Shown: positions 1-8,440 of the stretch, piece after piece
Layout: every line of letters starts with the position of its first letter
How positions within the stretch are numbered: position 1 is the first letter of the stretch
Source of the DNA: Alistipes sp.
GTDB lineage: Bacteria > Bacteroidota > Bacteroidia > Bacteroidales > Rikenellaceae
Direction: 5' to 3'
Assembly (NCBI GenBank): GCA_017938765.1
Contig: JAGBAX010000007.1
Coordinates: forward strand, 62,001-126,000
Length of the DNA: 64,000 bases
Notes under the pieces: generated by a model
What the model was told of the DNA's origin: nothing
The model's input: only the letters and a program-made list of their open reading frames with translations
Databases searched by the model: none
Translations under genes and position numbers: made by a program

Positions 1-1
1 G

Positions 2-472
2 CTCTGTAACGCATACTCGGAGCTTAACGACCCAATTGACCAGCTTGAGCGCTTCCAGGAGCAGATGCGACTCTCGGAGCGTGGCGACGACGAGGCTATG
101 TTTATTGATATGGACTTTGTTCGCGCACTTGAGTATGGTATGCCAAACTGCTCTGGTATGGGTATGGGTATTGACCGTCTGACAATGTTTATGACTGGCC
201 AGACATCTATTCAGGATGTGCTCTTCTTCCCAACTATGCGTCCAGAGAAGAAGGTTGTTGCCGATGCTGTTGAGGTATATACCGAGGCTGGCGTACCTGC
301 CGAGTGGGTTGAGACTATCCAGAAGATGGGCTACATCACCCTTGAGGCATTCGCAGGCACAGCAAAGAGTGGCGGTATGAAGCTCTTTAACGACCTCTGC
401 GGCTTCAACAAGAAGAATAAGCTCGGCCTTTCAACTGCTGGTATTAAGGCGTGGATTGAGAGTTTGTCTTAA
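2..472 (+). CDS. lysS: Lysyl-tRNA synthetase, class II (3' part)
   Basis: C-terminal part of a cytoplasmic class II lysyl-tRNA synthetase, which charges tRNA-Lys. The gene begins before the window; the frame is open from base 2. The segment opens with the motif-2-proximal ELNDPIDQ, followed by class II motif 3 ([14 protein letters not shown]) and the family signature [10 protein letters not shown]. About 65 further residues follow motif 3. This matches the helical C-terminal extension I associate with Bacteroidales LysS proteins (known of the family, not measured here). The stop is at 470-472. tpiA follows 83 bases later in the same direction. Codon use (AAG, GAG, GGT, CGT) is that of a highly expressed gene. 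Confidence 0.97.
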   Translation, partial: LCNAYSELNDPIDQLERFQEQMRLSERGDDEAMFIDMDFVRALEYGMPNCSGMGMGIDRLTMFMTGQTSIQDVLFFPTMRPEKKVVADAVEVYTEAGVPAEWVETIQKMGYITLEAFAGTAKSGGMKLFNDLCGFNKKNKLGLSTAGIKAWIESLS

Positions 473-555
473 ACCTATTTGCGTAAATAGATTCAAGACC
501 AACTCTTATAAAGGAATAAAATTATTGTTAAACTTAAATAAAATTATTGAGAATT

Positions 556-1311
556 ATGGCAAGAAAGAAGATTGTTGCAGGTAACTGGAAGATGAATACC
601 CTGCCTGCAGAGGGTGTTGAGTTGGCAAAGAGTGTTGTTGCTGGTCGTGGCGAGGTTTGCAGCTGCGTAAACTTTATTGTTTGCCCTCCATTTACACACC
701 TTTCACAGGTTATTGAGGCTGTTAAGGGTTCAGATATCGCTGTAGGTGCACAGGATTGCGCTACAGAGGCAAAGGGTGCTTACACTGGCGAGATTGCTGC
801 TTCAATGATTGCAGCTCTTGGTTGTAAGTATGTTATCCTCGGCCACTCTGAGCGTCGCCAGTACTATGGTGAGACTTCAGAGACCCTGAACAAGAAGATG
901 GCACAGGCTTATGCAAATGGCCTTACTCCAATCTACTGCGTTGGTGAGAGCCTTGAGGAGCGTAAGGCTGGCAACCACTTTGCAGTTTGCAAGGCTCAGA
1001 TTGAGGAGGTTGTTTACAACCTTACTGAGGAGCAGTTTGCTAACCTTGTTATCGCATACGAGCCAGTTTGGGCTATCGGTACTGGTGAGACAGCTACTGC
1101 AGAGCAGGCACAGGAGATTCACGCATATATCCGCGAGGTTCTGGCTGCAAAGTTCGGCGCAGCAGCTGCTGAGTGCCCAATCCTCTATGGTGGCTCTTGC
1201 AAGCCTTCAAACGCTGCAGAGATTTTCGCTAAGGAGGATGTAGACGGTGGTCTTATCGGTGGCGCAGCTCTTAAGGCAGAGGATTTCCTCGCTATTGGTA
1301 AGGGCTTTTAA
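556..1311 (+). CDS. tpiA: Triose-phosphate isomerase
   Basis: Interconverts dihydroxyacetone phosphate and glyceraldehyde 3-phosphate in glycolysis and gluconeogenesis; cytoplasmic. The 251-residue length is normal. The N-terminal AGNWKMN carries the catalytic lysine (about residue 12), GHSERR the electrophilic histidine, and AYEPVWAIGTG the catalytic glutamate. The phosphate-binding GGS and IGGAALK loops sit near the C-terminus. An in-frame TTG lies 9 bases upstream, but the ATG at 556 starts the conserved MARKKIVAGNWK, so I choose it. It stands alone between lysS and a structured intergenic region. A long imperfect hairpin at 1326-1422 could end its transcript. Confidence 0.97.
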   Translation: MARKKIVAGNWKMNTLPAEGVELAKSVVAGRGEVCSCVNFIVCPPFTHLSQVIEAVKGSDIAVGAQDCATEAKGAYTGEIAASMIAALGCKYVILGHSERRQYYGETSETLNKKMAQAYANGLTPIYCVGESLEERKAGNHFAVCKAQIEEVVYNLTEEQFANLVIAYEPVWAIGTGETATAEQAQEIHAYIREVLAAKFGAAAAECPILYGGSCKPSNAAEIFAKEDVDGGLIGGAALKAEDFLAIGKGF

Positions 1312-1325
1312 AAATCCCATTTTAT

Positions 1326-1422
1326 GCGGTATTTACTGCCGCTAACGCCAAATGTCTGCTGGTCTGTATGTCTTGATACTATCCTGCGCAGCCATTTGTC
1401 GCCGAGCGTAGTAAATATCCGC
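1326..1422. repeat. Long imperfect inverted repeat downstream of tpiA
   Basis: GCGGTATTTACT at the left pairs imperfectly with AGTAAATATCCGC at the right, and CCAAATG inside pairs with CATTTG. The stretch can therefore fold into one roughly 95-base hairpin. It has no T-tract typical of an intrinsic terminator, though it lies just after the tpiA stop. A copy of the TAGC-type short repeat follows at 1435-1460. Function unknown. Confidence 0.5.
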
Positions 1423-1465
1423 CTAAAAAGAGATTTTAGCCATTAGCTATTAGCTTTTTAGAGGA

Positions 1466-1685
1466 ACAGACTCTGTCTGTATGAGTTTGTTCGGATTTAG
1501 GGAGACTGCCAAAGGCAGTGAAATGGAAATATCCACCAGAGGTCAAGCTTCGCTTGAACCAAAAGGTGGATATTTACTATTTCAATAACTTTAGTTATCC
1601 TAAATCCGCAACGCCAGAAGAAAAACGAAGTTTTTCCAAAAGTTTTTGGTGCCGCTTTTTTCAAAAAGGGGCAGTACTGCGTAGC
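1466..1685 (+). repeat. Structured multi-hairpin intergenic element, copy 1
   Basis: Seven hairpins in a row. ACAGAC-TCT-GTCTGT is at 1466-1480. An outer stem CGGATTTAGG (1492-1501) with CCTAAATCCG (1599-1608) encloses three arms: ACTGCC-AAA-GGCAGT, AAATATCCACC with GGTGGATATTT (which contains a further hairpin around CAAGC-TTC-GCTTG), and ATAACT-TT-AGTTAT. GAAAAAC-GAA-GTTTTTC (1620-1636) and a hairpin around TTTTTT-CAAAAAG follow, ending at CTGCGTAGC (1677-1685). The same order, in reverse complement, is found at 2927-3155, with paired changes in the arms. A 62-codon open frame across it is not a plausible gene. Confidence 0.75.
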
Positions 1686-1702
1686 ATATTAAAACACAGA
1701 CG

Positions 1703-2905
1703 ATGATAAACATCAATGACTTTGACTATCCGTTGCCAGATGAGCGCATTGCCAAGTTTCCGTTGGAGCGCAGGGATGGCTCCAAGTTGCTTGTCTACCG
1801 CAATGGCGAGATTTCGGAGCGACGATTTGCAGATATAGGTCAGGAGCTTGCTTCGGACACTCTTTTTGTCTTCAACAACACTAAGGTTGTTCGTGCCAGG
1901 CTTGTTATGCACAAGCCGTCGGGTGCTCGTGTAGAGGTATTCTGCCTTGAGCCTACAGCGCCAGCTGACTATGAGCGCGCCTTTGCCGCGACGGGGGAGT
2001 GTTGCTGGAGCTGCATTGTGGGCAACCTGAAGAAGTGGAAGGAGGGGGCTGTGGAGATTCCTTTCAGCTATCAGGGTGGCGATTATGTGCTGAAGGCATA
2101 TATCGCCGAGCGAGGCGCGAGGGAGCATATCGTGCGCTTTGTGTGGGATGCGCCGATGACCTTCGGACAGATGCTTGAGTATCTGGGTCGTATACCAATC
2201 CCGCCATATCTCAACCGTGAGAGCGAGGAGATAGATAACACCCGCTATCAGACGGTCTACTCGCGCTTTGAGGGTTCTGTGGCAGCTCCTACGGCAGGAC
2301 TTCACTTTACCGTAGAGCTGATAGAGAGCCTTAAAAATCAGGGCTTTAGCTTTGGCGAGGTGACTCTGCACGTGGGTGCAGGAACATTCTTGCCCGTCAA
2401 GGATGAGGATGCAACAAAGCACGCTATGCACACCGAGCACTTTGAGATTACGCGCGCAACGCTTGAGCTACTACGCTCAAAAATCGGCAAGGTGACGGCC
2501 GTTGGAACGACATCAGTGCGCACCCTTGAGTCGCTCGCCGCACTCGCGTGGCGTATAGCGCAGAGGGGTAACCCTCAGACAGAGAGCGTGATAGGGCAGT
2601 GGGAACTCTATGACATACCCGCCGACTTTATGGCAGCACAGGTGCTTGATACGCTTATCGGCTACCTTGATGCAAATGGGGCACAGAGCATAAAGGCGGC
2701 GACGCAGATTATGATAACCCCGTTAGGATACAGATTTAGAGTTGTCAATCGCATAGTTACTAACTTCCACCAGCCAAAGTCTACACTGCTGCTGCTCGTC
2801 TCGGCATATGTGGGCGACGACTGGCATAAAATATACGACTACGCCCTTGCAAACGACTTCCGCTTCCTCTCCTACGGCGACTCCTCCCTGCTCATAGTTG
2901 AGTAG
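1703..2905 (+). CDS. queA: tRNA preQ1(34) S-adenosylmethionine ribosyltransferase-isomerase
   Basis: QueA transfers and isomerises the ribosyl moiety of S-adenosylmethionine onto preQ1 at position 34 of tRNA, giving epoxyqueuosine. It acts in the cytoplasm in queuosine synthesis. The N-terminus has the family pattern FDYPLPDERIAKFP followed by RDGSKLLV. The middle has RIPIPPYLNRE and PTAGLHFT, followed by VGAGTFLPV and the C-terminal NFHQPKSTLLLLVSA block. At 400 residues it is a little longer than many QueA proteins; an insert around residues 270-310 (RIAQRGNPQTES) accounts for part of this. The gene stands alone between two copies of the structured repeat. No other queuosine gene is in the window. 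Confidence 0.96.
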   Translation: MININDFDYPLPDERIAKFPLERRDGSKLLVYRNGEISERRFADIGQELASDTLFVFNNTKVVRARLVMHKPSGARVEVFCLEPTAPADYERAFAATGECCWSCIVGNLKKWKEGAVEIPFSYQGGDYVLKAYIAERGAREHIVRFVWDAPMTFGQMLEYLGRIPIPPYLNRESEEIDNTRYQTVYSRFEGSVAAPTAGLHFTVELIESLKNQGFSFGEVTLHVGAGTFLPVKDEDATKHAMHTEHFEITRATLELLRSKIGKVTAVGTTSVRTLESLAALAWRIAQRGNPQTESVIGQWELYDIPADFMAAQVLDTLIGYLDANGAQSIKAATQIMITPLGYRFRVVNRIVTNFHQPKSTLLLLVSAYVGDDWHKIYDYALANDFRFLSYGDSSLLIVE

Positions 2906-2926
2906 CTTACCTATATATATTATAAG

Positions 2927-3155
2927 GCTACGCAGAAAGCGTGTACCGAAGCTTTTTGAAAAAAGCTTCACCAAAAACTTTCTGAGAAACTTCGTTTCTC
3001 TTCTGTGCTAATGCGGATTTAGGATAGCCTTGCGGCTATTACGACAAAAAATAGAGCCATTCACTTTCAAGCAAGCTTGAGTGAGGCTCTATTTTTCATC
3101 GTACTCTCTGCGAGAGTTTCCTAAATCCGAATAAACACTAACAGACAAAGTCTGT
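2927..3155 (-). repeat. Structured multi-hairpin intergenic element, copy 2 (inverted)
   Basis: Reverse-complement counterpart of 1466-1685, placed on the other side of queA. CGGATTTAGG (3014-3023) and CCTAAATCCG (3120-3129) again form the outer stem. Its arms are ATAGCC-TTGC-GGCTAT, AAAATAGAGCC with GGCTCTATTTTT (containing TTCAAG-CAAG-CTTGA) and ACTCTC-TGC-GAGAGT. The ACAGAC-AAA-GTCTGT hairpin is at 3141-3155 and the GAGAAAC-GAA-GTTTCTC and AAGCTTTTT hairpins are on the left. Arm sequences differ from copy 1 but remain paired. Confidence 0.75.
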
Positions 3156-3160
3156 CACTA

Positions 3161-3195
3161 AATTCTTTAACTTCCCTAACCTCCTTAAATTCTCT
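3161..3195. repeat. Pyrimidine-rich TTCCCTAA-type intergenic repeat
   Basis: Contains CTTTAACTTCCCTAACCTCC. The same degenerate vocabulary (TTAGGGAAG on one strand, CTTCCCTAA on the other) recurs at 30579-30625 and 49401-49467, where it forms imperfect palindromes. Only one arm is clear here. Confidence 0.4.
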
Positions 3196-3271
3196 GTTCT
3201 GCGTTAGCCTGCAAATGGTCACCACTTACAAAATGTAAGCCAACAAATTGTAAGTAGAAAAAAGTGTAATG

Positions 3272-3306
3272 AAAAAGCCGTTAGAGACCGCTCAGACGGC
3301 ATTTTT
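3272..3306 (+). terminator. Hairpin with T-tract before the SusC operon
   Basis: GCCGT (3277-3281) pairs with ACGGC (3296-3300), flanked by AAAAA and TTTTT. It looks like a weak bidirectional intrinsic terminator insulating queA from the SusC operon. The rest of 3307-3469 is AT-rich with no gene visible. Confidence 0.5.
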
Positions 3307-3469
3307 AGTGCTGATACTTTGCATTTTTATATTTCTTAAACAATTTTTTGAAAAAATTTAATTACAGTTTGTAGTAATACGGCAGTCAAATACTTTCAAT
3401 CAGCTATTATTTGACCTAAAATGCTACAAATCTGTTACTTTGGCCTAATTTTGTGATAAAATTATTTGG

Positions 3470-3496
3470 TTGAGTTAATGTTTATTATTAACTTTG
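3470..3496 (+). promoter_or_regulatory. Bacteroidetes-type promoter of the susCD operon
   Basis: TTG at 3470 and TAACTTTG at 3489-3496, 16 bases apart, match the -33/-7 pattern of the Bacteroidetes primary sigma factor. The first ATG of susC is 41 bases downstream. Confidence 0.7.
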
Positions 3497-3536
3497 CGAA
3501 GAAAAGATTTTTATTTTTAACTAATATTAATTGCTT

Positions 3537-6500
3537 ATGGTAAGGAAAATTGTACTTTCATTAGCTGCTATTCTGTCAGTAGTCGGTATGGCTATGGCAC
3601 AGAATAAGCAAGTTTCGGGTACTGTTACCGATACTAAAGGTGCTCCAGTGATTGGTGCAACTGTTGTGGTTGATGGAACCACTATCGGTACATCTACCGA
3701 TGCCGAGGGTAAGTATACTCTTGATGCTCCGGTAGACGGCATTCTCGCCGTATCCTCTATCGGTTATAGTGAGCAGAAGGTTGCTATCAATGGTAAGACA
3801 TTGGTTAATGTTGTGCTTGCTGAGGCCGCTCACGCATTGGACGACGTCATCGTAACTGCTTACGGTGAGGCTAAGCGCGAGGCATTTACCGGTTCGGCTG
3901 TAATGGTAAAGACCGAGGAGATTGTAAAGACTCAGGCAACAAATGCTATTGACGCATTGAATGGTAAGGTTCCTGGTCTGCAGATTATCAATGCATCAGG
4001 TCAGCCTGGTGGCTCTTCTCCAACCGTTATTATCCGAGGTATCTCTTCTATTGAGGCTGGTAAGACTCCGCTCATCATCCTTGACGGTATGGCTTTCGCA
4101 GGTAGCATCAGTGATGTAAACCCTGCCGATATTGAGTCTATGTCAGTTCTTAAGGATGCTGCTGCAGCTGCTCTTTATGGTGCTCGTGGTGCAAACGGTG
4201 TAATCCTCATCACTACAAAGCGCGCAAAGGGTAACGATGCAATCGTTAGCGTTGACCTTAAGGTCGGTGTAAACCAGCGTGCACAGCAGGATTATGAGTA
4301 TATCAAGGATCCGGGTGCATACTATGAGCAGCACTACAAGGCTCTGTATAACTACTATGTTAGCACTGGTCTTACTGGTCACGCTGCATTTGAGAAGGCT
4401 AATGCTACTCTTACTGCAACTGGTAATGGTGGTCTGGGTTACAATGTTTATACTCTTCCAGAGGGTCAGACACTCATCGGCCGTAACGGTAAGCTCAACC
4501 CACAGGCAACTCTTGGTCGCCTTGTAAACTTCAAGGGTGAGGATTACTGGGTAACTCCAGATGATTGGGCTGATGCTATTTATCAGAACGGTGTTCGTCA
4601 GGAGTACAACGTAAATATCGCTGCATCTAACGATCGTAGCTCATTCTACGGCTCATTTGGTTATTTGAACAATGATGGTATCGTTGAGGCTACAGGTTAC
4701 GAGCGTTATACAGCTCGTCTGCGTGCTGACTATCAGGCTAAGAAGTGGCTCAAGGTTGGTGGTAACGCATCTTATGCGCGTGTCTACAGCAATAACTCAA
4801 CTTCTGAGGGTTCTTCTAACTCTTCTGGTAACATCTTCGCATTTATTCCTCAGATTGCGCCTATCTATCCTCTCTATGTTCGTGATGGTGAGGGTAATAT
4901 CCGCCGTGACTCTTATGGTAACATTATCTACGACCATGGTACAGCAACTAAGGAGGGTAGCAACGCAGGTCTTGAGCGTCCATTCTTGACTAACGCTAAT
5001 GCGTATGCAGCACACCTGCTTGATCGTCACGATTCAACTCAGAATACAGCATCGTTCAACGGCTTTGTAGATGTAATTCTCCCATTGGGCTTCAAGTTCT
5101 CTTTCAATGGTGGTACATCACTCAAGCAGTATGACTCTGTTGCTACATCTAACATCTACTACGGTTCAGGTGTATCAAACAATGGTGGTCTTAGCCGTGA
5201 GTCTGGTATCTACTGGAGCTACACACTGCAGCAGATTTTGACTTGGAACTATACATTTGCTGATATTCACAATGTAGACGTCATGCTCGGTCACGAGAAC
5301 AACTACGAGATGACTCAGTACACAGGTGCTTACAAGACTGGTATGTTCTCTAACAACTCATCACAGTTCGGTCAGACACTGAAGGTTGTTTCTGCATCTT
5401 CTGGTTTTGGTGAGTACAACAATGAGGGTTACATCTTCCGTGGTCAGTATGACTATGATGGTCGTATCTTCGGTTCTGTATCATATCGTCGTGATGCCTC
5501 TTCACGCTTCCACCCAGATCACCGTTGGGGTAACTTCTGGTCACTCTCAGCTGCTTGGTTGATTAATAAGGAGAGTTGGTTCAACGCTTCTTGGATTGAT
5601 GAGTTGAAGGTTAAGGCCTCTTATGGTTCACAGGGTAACGACTCTATCTCTGACTTCCTCTACACAGACCGTTATACAATCGCTAACGATGGTACAGATA
5701 ACTGGTCTATCCGCTTCTCATCAAAGGGTAACGAGAATATCACTTGGGAGACTAATGCAAACTTCAATGCAGGTGTTGACTTCTCACTCTGGCAGGGTCG
5801 CCTTGCTGGTAGCTTGGAGTACTTCAACCGTATGACATCAGATATGCTTAGCTTCTACACCGTTCCTTCTTCAATGGGTTACTCAGGTTACTGGAGAAAC
5901 GTAGGTGATATGTCTAACCAGGGTGTTGAGCTTGCTCTGAATGGAAACATCATTCGCAAGAAGAACTTCAACTGGAATGTAAACCTCAATGTAACATATG
6001 TAAAGAACGCTATCACAAAGCTTGACCCTGCAACTAAGACCGATGTATTCTATACAATGGATGGTAAGGCTTATCAGGGTTATCAGGATGGTAGCCAGTA
6101 CTTTGCAGAGGGTCTTCCAATCTATACAATGCTTCTTAAGTCTTATGCGGGCGTAAACGAGGAGGGTCTTCCACTCTTCTGGGCTCGTGAGGAGTATGTT
6201 GAGAATGGAGAGATGAAGTTCCGCCTTGTAAAGACAACAGACTATGCAGATAAGGCTACATATTTCGTGTTTGATACATCACTGCCTGATTTGTATGGTG
6301 GTTTCGGTACATCATTTGACCTCTATGGTTTTGATTTGTCAGTAAACTTCGTATACCAGCTTGGTGGTAAGGTTATCGACTCTGACTACGCAGCAATGAT
6401 GACCAGCCCATCTTCATCACAGGTTGGTACAAACTATCACAAGGATCTGCTTAACGCTTGGACTCCAGAGAATACAAGCTCTAACATTCCACGTTTCGTA

Positions 6501-6776
6501 ATGCAGGATCAGTACACTGGTTCAGTATCAGATCGTTATATGATGGACGCATCTTACTTGAGCCTTCAGAACATTAACTTTGGTTACACATTCCCACGCA
6601 AGTGGATGTCAAAGATTGGTGTTTCAAAGCTTCGTCTCTATGTAGCTTGCGAGAATGTATGGTTGTGGTCTGGTCGTAAGGGTCTTGACCCACGTCAGAG
6701 CTACTCTGGTGGTGCATCAAATGCTTACTACTCACCAATTCGTACAATTTCCGGCGGTCTTAATGTTACCTTCTAA
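3537..6776 (+). CDS. SusC/RagA-family TonB-linked outer-membrane transporter
   Basis: Outer-membrane beta-barrel that imports oligosaccharides or peptides together with its SusD lid lipoprotein, driven by TonB. The start at 3537 gives a signal peptide ending AMAQ; an in-frame TTG six bases upstream is less likely. Residues ~25-95 form a carboxypeptidase-D-like domain (VSGTVTDTKGAPVIGATV). A TonB box/plug region follows (DDVIVTAYG, then NAIDALNGKVPGLQI, PTVIIRGISS and the SusC signature ALYGARGANGVILITTKR). The remaining ~800 residues are aromatic-rich barrel strands ending in a C-terminal Phe (NVTF). Codon use resembles that of the ribosomal protein genes nearby, suggesting high expression. 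Substrate not predictable. Confidence 0.95.
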   Translation: MVRKIVLSLAAILSVVGMAMAQNKQVSGTVTDTKGAPVIGATVVVDGTTIGTSTDAEGKYTLDAPVDGILAVSSIGYSEQKVAINGKTLVNVVLAEAAHALDDVIVTAYGEAKREAFTGSAVMVKTEEIVKTQATNAIDALNGKVPGLQIINASGQPGGSSPTVIIRGISSIEAGKTPLIILDGMAFAGSISDVNPADIESMSVLKDAAAAALYGARGANGVILITTKRAKGNDAIVSVDLKVGVNQRAQQDYEYIKDPGAYYEQHYKALYNYYVSTGLTGHAAFEKANATLTATGNGGLGYNVYTLPEGQTLIGRNGKLNPQATLGRLVNFKGEDYWVTPDDWADAIYQNGVRQEYNVNIAASNDRSSFYGSFGYLNNDGIVEATGYERYTARLRADYQAKKWLKVGGNASYARVYSNNSTSEGSSNSSGNIFAFIPQIAPIYPLYVRDGEGNIRRDSYGNIIYDHGTATKEGSNAGLERPFLTNANAYAAHLLDRHDSTQNTASFNGFVDVILPLGFKFSFNGGTSLKQYDSVATSNIYYGSGVSNNGGLSRESGIYWSYTLQQILTWNYTFADIHNVDVMLGHENNYEMTQYTGAYKTGMFSNNSSQFGQTLKVVSASSGFGEYNNEGYIFRGQYDYDGRIFGSVSYRRDASSRFHPDHRWGNFWSLSAAWLINKESWFNASWIDELKVKASYGSQGNDSISDFLYTDRYTIANDGTDNWSIRFSSKGNENITWETNANFNAGVDFSLWQGRLAGSLEYFNRMTSDMLSFYTVPSSMGYSGYWRNVGDMSNQGVELALNGNIIRKKNFNWNVNLNVTYVKNAITKLDPATKTDVFYTMDGKAYQGYQDGSQYFAEGLPIYTMLLKSYAGVNEEGLPLFWAREEYVENGEMKFRLVKTTDYADKATYFVFDTSLPDLYGGFGTSFDLYGFDLSVNFVYQLGGKVIDSDYAAMMTSPSSSQVGTNYHKDLLNAWTPENTSSNIPRFVMQDQYTGSVSDRYMMDASYLSLQNINFGYTFPRKWMSKIGVSKLRLYVACENVWLWSGRKGLDPRQSYSGGASNAYYSPIRTISGGLNVTF

Positions 6777-6802
6777 TTAATTGAGAGAAAGGAGATTATA
6801 AT

Positions 6803-8398
6803 ATGAAAAAATTACTAAAATATACATTGGTTCTCGCTACGCTTGGTGCAATTTCAACAGGTTGTATCAAGGAGATTGAGCCTCAAAGTAGCGCGATTAC
6901 TCTTGATCAGGTGAATCAGTCTCCAACTGCAATGGAGTCTATGGTAGGTGCTATTGCAGCTTATGGTAACGATATTACTTGGGCTAATGACTGTCCTCAG
7001 CTCTATGGCTACTCTTCTATGTGCGTTATTCGTGACATCTGGTGCAACGATATCGCAGGTATGCCTACTGGTTATGACTGGTATGAGCCATTCTCATCAA
7101 ATACACATATGAATGGTATCTACGCTCATATGCAGATTATCTGGTTGTGGTACACTAAGTGGTTGGCACTTGCTAACGATATTATCCGTATGTATCCAAA
7201 CATTGAGGAGATTCCAGATTACTTCCGTGCTTATGTAGGTTGTGCTTATGCATACCGTGCTTGGGCTTGGTTGGATATGGGTCAGATGTATGAGTACAAG
7301 GAGAATAAGTATACAAGTAAGCCAGAGGTTGTAGGTCTTACAATCCCTTACCTCCACGAGAATATTACCGAGGATCAGGCTCGTTCAAACCCTCGTCTTA
7401 CAAAGGCAGAGCTTATTGGCCACATCAAGAACACTCTTGATACAGCTCTTGTGCTTCTTGAGGGCTTTGAGTCGCCAAGTAAGCTTCAGCCAACAACAGC
7501 TGTTGTTCACGGTCTTTACGCTCGTCTTAACTTGTGGGCAGAGGATTACGGCGCAGCTAAGGCTTCTGCAGAGGCAGCTTTGGCAGCAGGTTCTTACTCT
7601 CCACTTACAAAGGAGCAGTGGACAAACCCTTCTACTGGCTTTAACTCAATTTCTACTAACTCATCTTGGATGCTTGCAAATACTCTCTCTTCAGAGTCTG
7701 CAGCAGTTAAGGCAAAGGTTTATGGTTGGGGCTCATGGATGGTTTCTGAGAATAGCTACGGTTACACCTCTTATGGTGCATACCGTCTTTGCGACGCTCG
7801 TTTCTATAGCCAGATTCCAGACACTGACTTCCGTAAGCTCTCATGGAAGGCTCCAGAGGGTTCATCTCTCTCAGTTCCATATGTAGCAGCTAAGGGTGCT
7901 TACAAGGGTGCTTCTTCACTTCCTGATTTGGCAGTTGTTAAGTTCCGTCCGGGTCAGGGTGAGCCTAACGACTACCTTGTAGCAAAGGCAACTGACTTCT
8001 GTATGATGCGTATGGAGGAGATGAAGTTTATCATCGCAGAGTGTGATGCTCGTGAGGGTAATGCTGCTTCACTGATTGACATCGTTAAGACTCGTAATCC
8101 AGAGTACACCTGCAACAAGGTTGGTGATGAGCTGCTTAAGGAGGTATTCTTCCAGAAGCGAATTGAGTTCTGGGGTGAGGGCGTGATGTTCTATGACTAC
8201 AAGCGTTGTCCAGATCTTCTTCAGGTACAGCGTGGTTATGAGGGTACAAACCATATTGAGATGGCGCGTTTCAATGTTGATGGTTTGGCTCCATGGATGA
8301 ATGTCTGCATCAATGAGTATGAGGCAATGGAGAACACAGCTCTTACAAAGACTAACAATCCAGACCCAACTAACACAGTTAAGCCTTGGATTCAGTAG
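6803..8398 (+). CDS. SusD/RagB-family surface lipoprotein
   Basis: Surface-exposed, TPR-rich lipoprotein that caps the preceding SusC channel and binds its substrate. The signal peptide ends in a lipobox (STGC, Cys about residue 21), followed by KEIEPQ. The N-terminal SusD helices include ITLDQVNQSP. The middle has the typical YRAWAWLDMGQMYE (helical TPR-like) and a C-terminal block with EMKFIIAECDAREG and FFQKRIEFWGEGVMFYDYKR, which is diagnostic of RagB/SusD. It lies 26 bases after the transporter and is presumably co-transcribed. Length (531 residues) is usual. Confidence 0.95.
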   Translation: MKKLLKYTLVLATLGAISTGCIKEIEPQSSAITLDQVNQSPTAMESMVGAIAAYGNDITWANDCPQLYGYSSMCVIRDIWCNDIAGMPTGYDWYEPFSSNTHMNGIYAHMQIIWLWYTKWLALANDIIRMYPNIEEIPDYFRAYVGCAYAYRAWAWLDMGQMYEYKENKYTSKPEVVGLTIPYLHENITEDQARSNPRLTKAELIGHIKNTLDTALVLLEGFESPSKLQPTTAVVHGLYARLNLWAEDYGAAKASAEAALAAGSYSPLTKEQWTNPSTGFNSISTNSSWMLANTLSSESAAVKAKVYGWGSWMVSENSYGYTSYGAYRLCDARFYSQIPDTDFRKLSWKAPEGSSLSVPYVAAKGAYKGASSLPDLAVVKFRPGQGEPNDYLVAKATDFCMMRMEEMKFIIAECDAREGNAASLIDIVKTRNPEYTCNKVGDELLKEVFFQKRIEFWGEGVMFYDYKRCPDLLQVQRGYEGTNHIEMARFNVDGLAPWMNVCINEYEAMENTALTKTNNPDPTNTVKPWIQ

Positions 8399-8440
8399 AG
8401 TGTGGATAAAACAATGTCAAATTGATAAATTTAGAGATAT

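Noticed and set aside
1518..1706. 62-codon frame between tpiA and queA
   Set aside because: Lies inside the multi-hairpin repeat; the other copy of the element has no equivalent frame.
1661..2440. 259-codon open frame opposite queA
   Set aside because: Antisense to a complete queA and without recognisable motifs.
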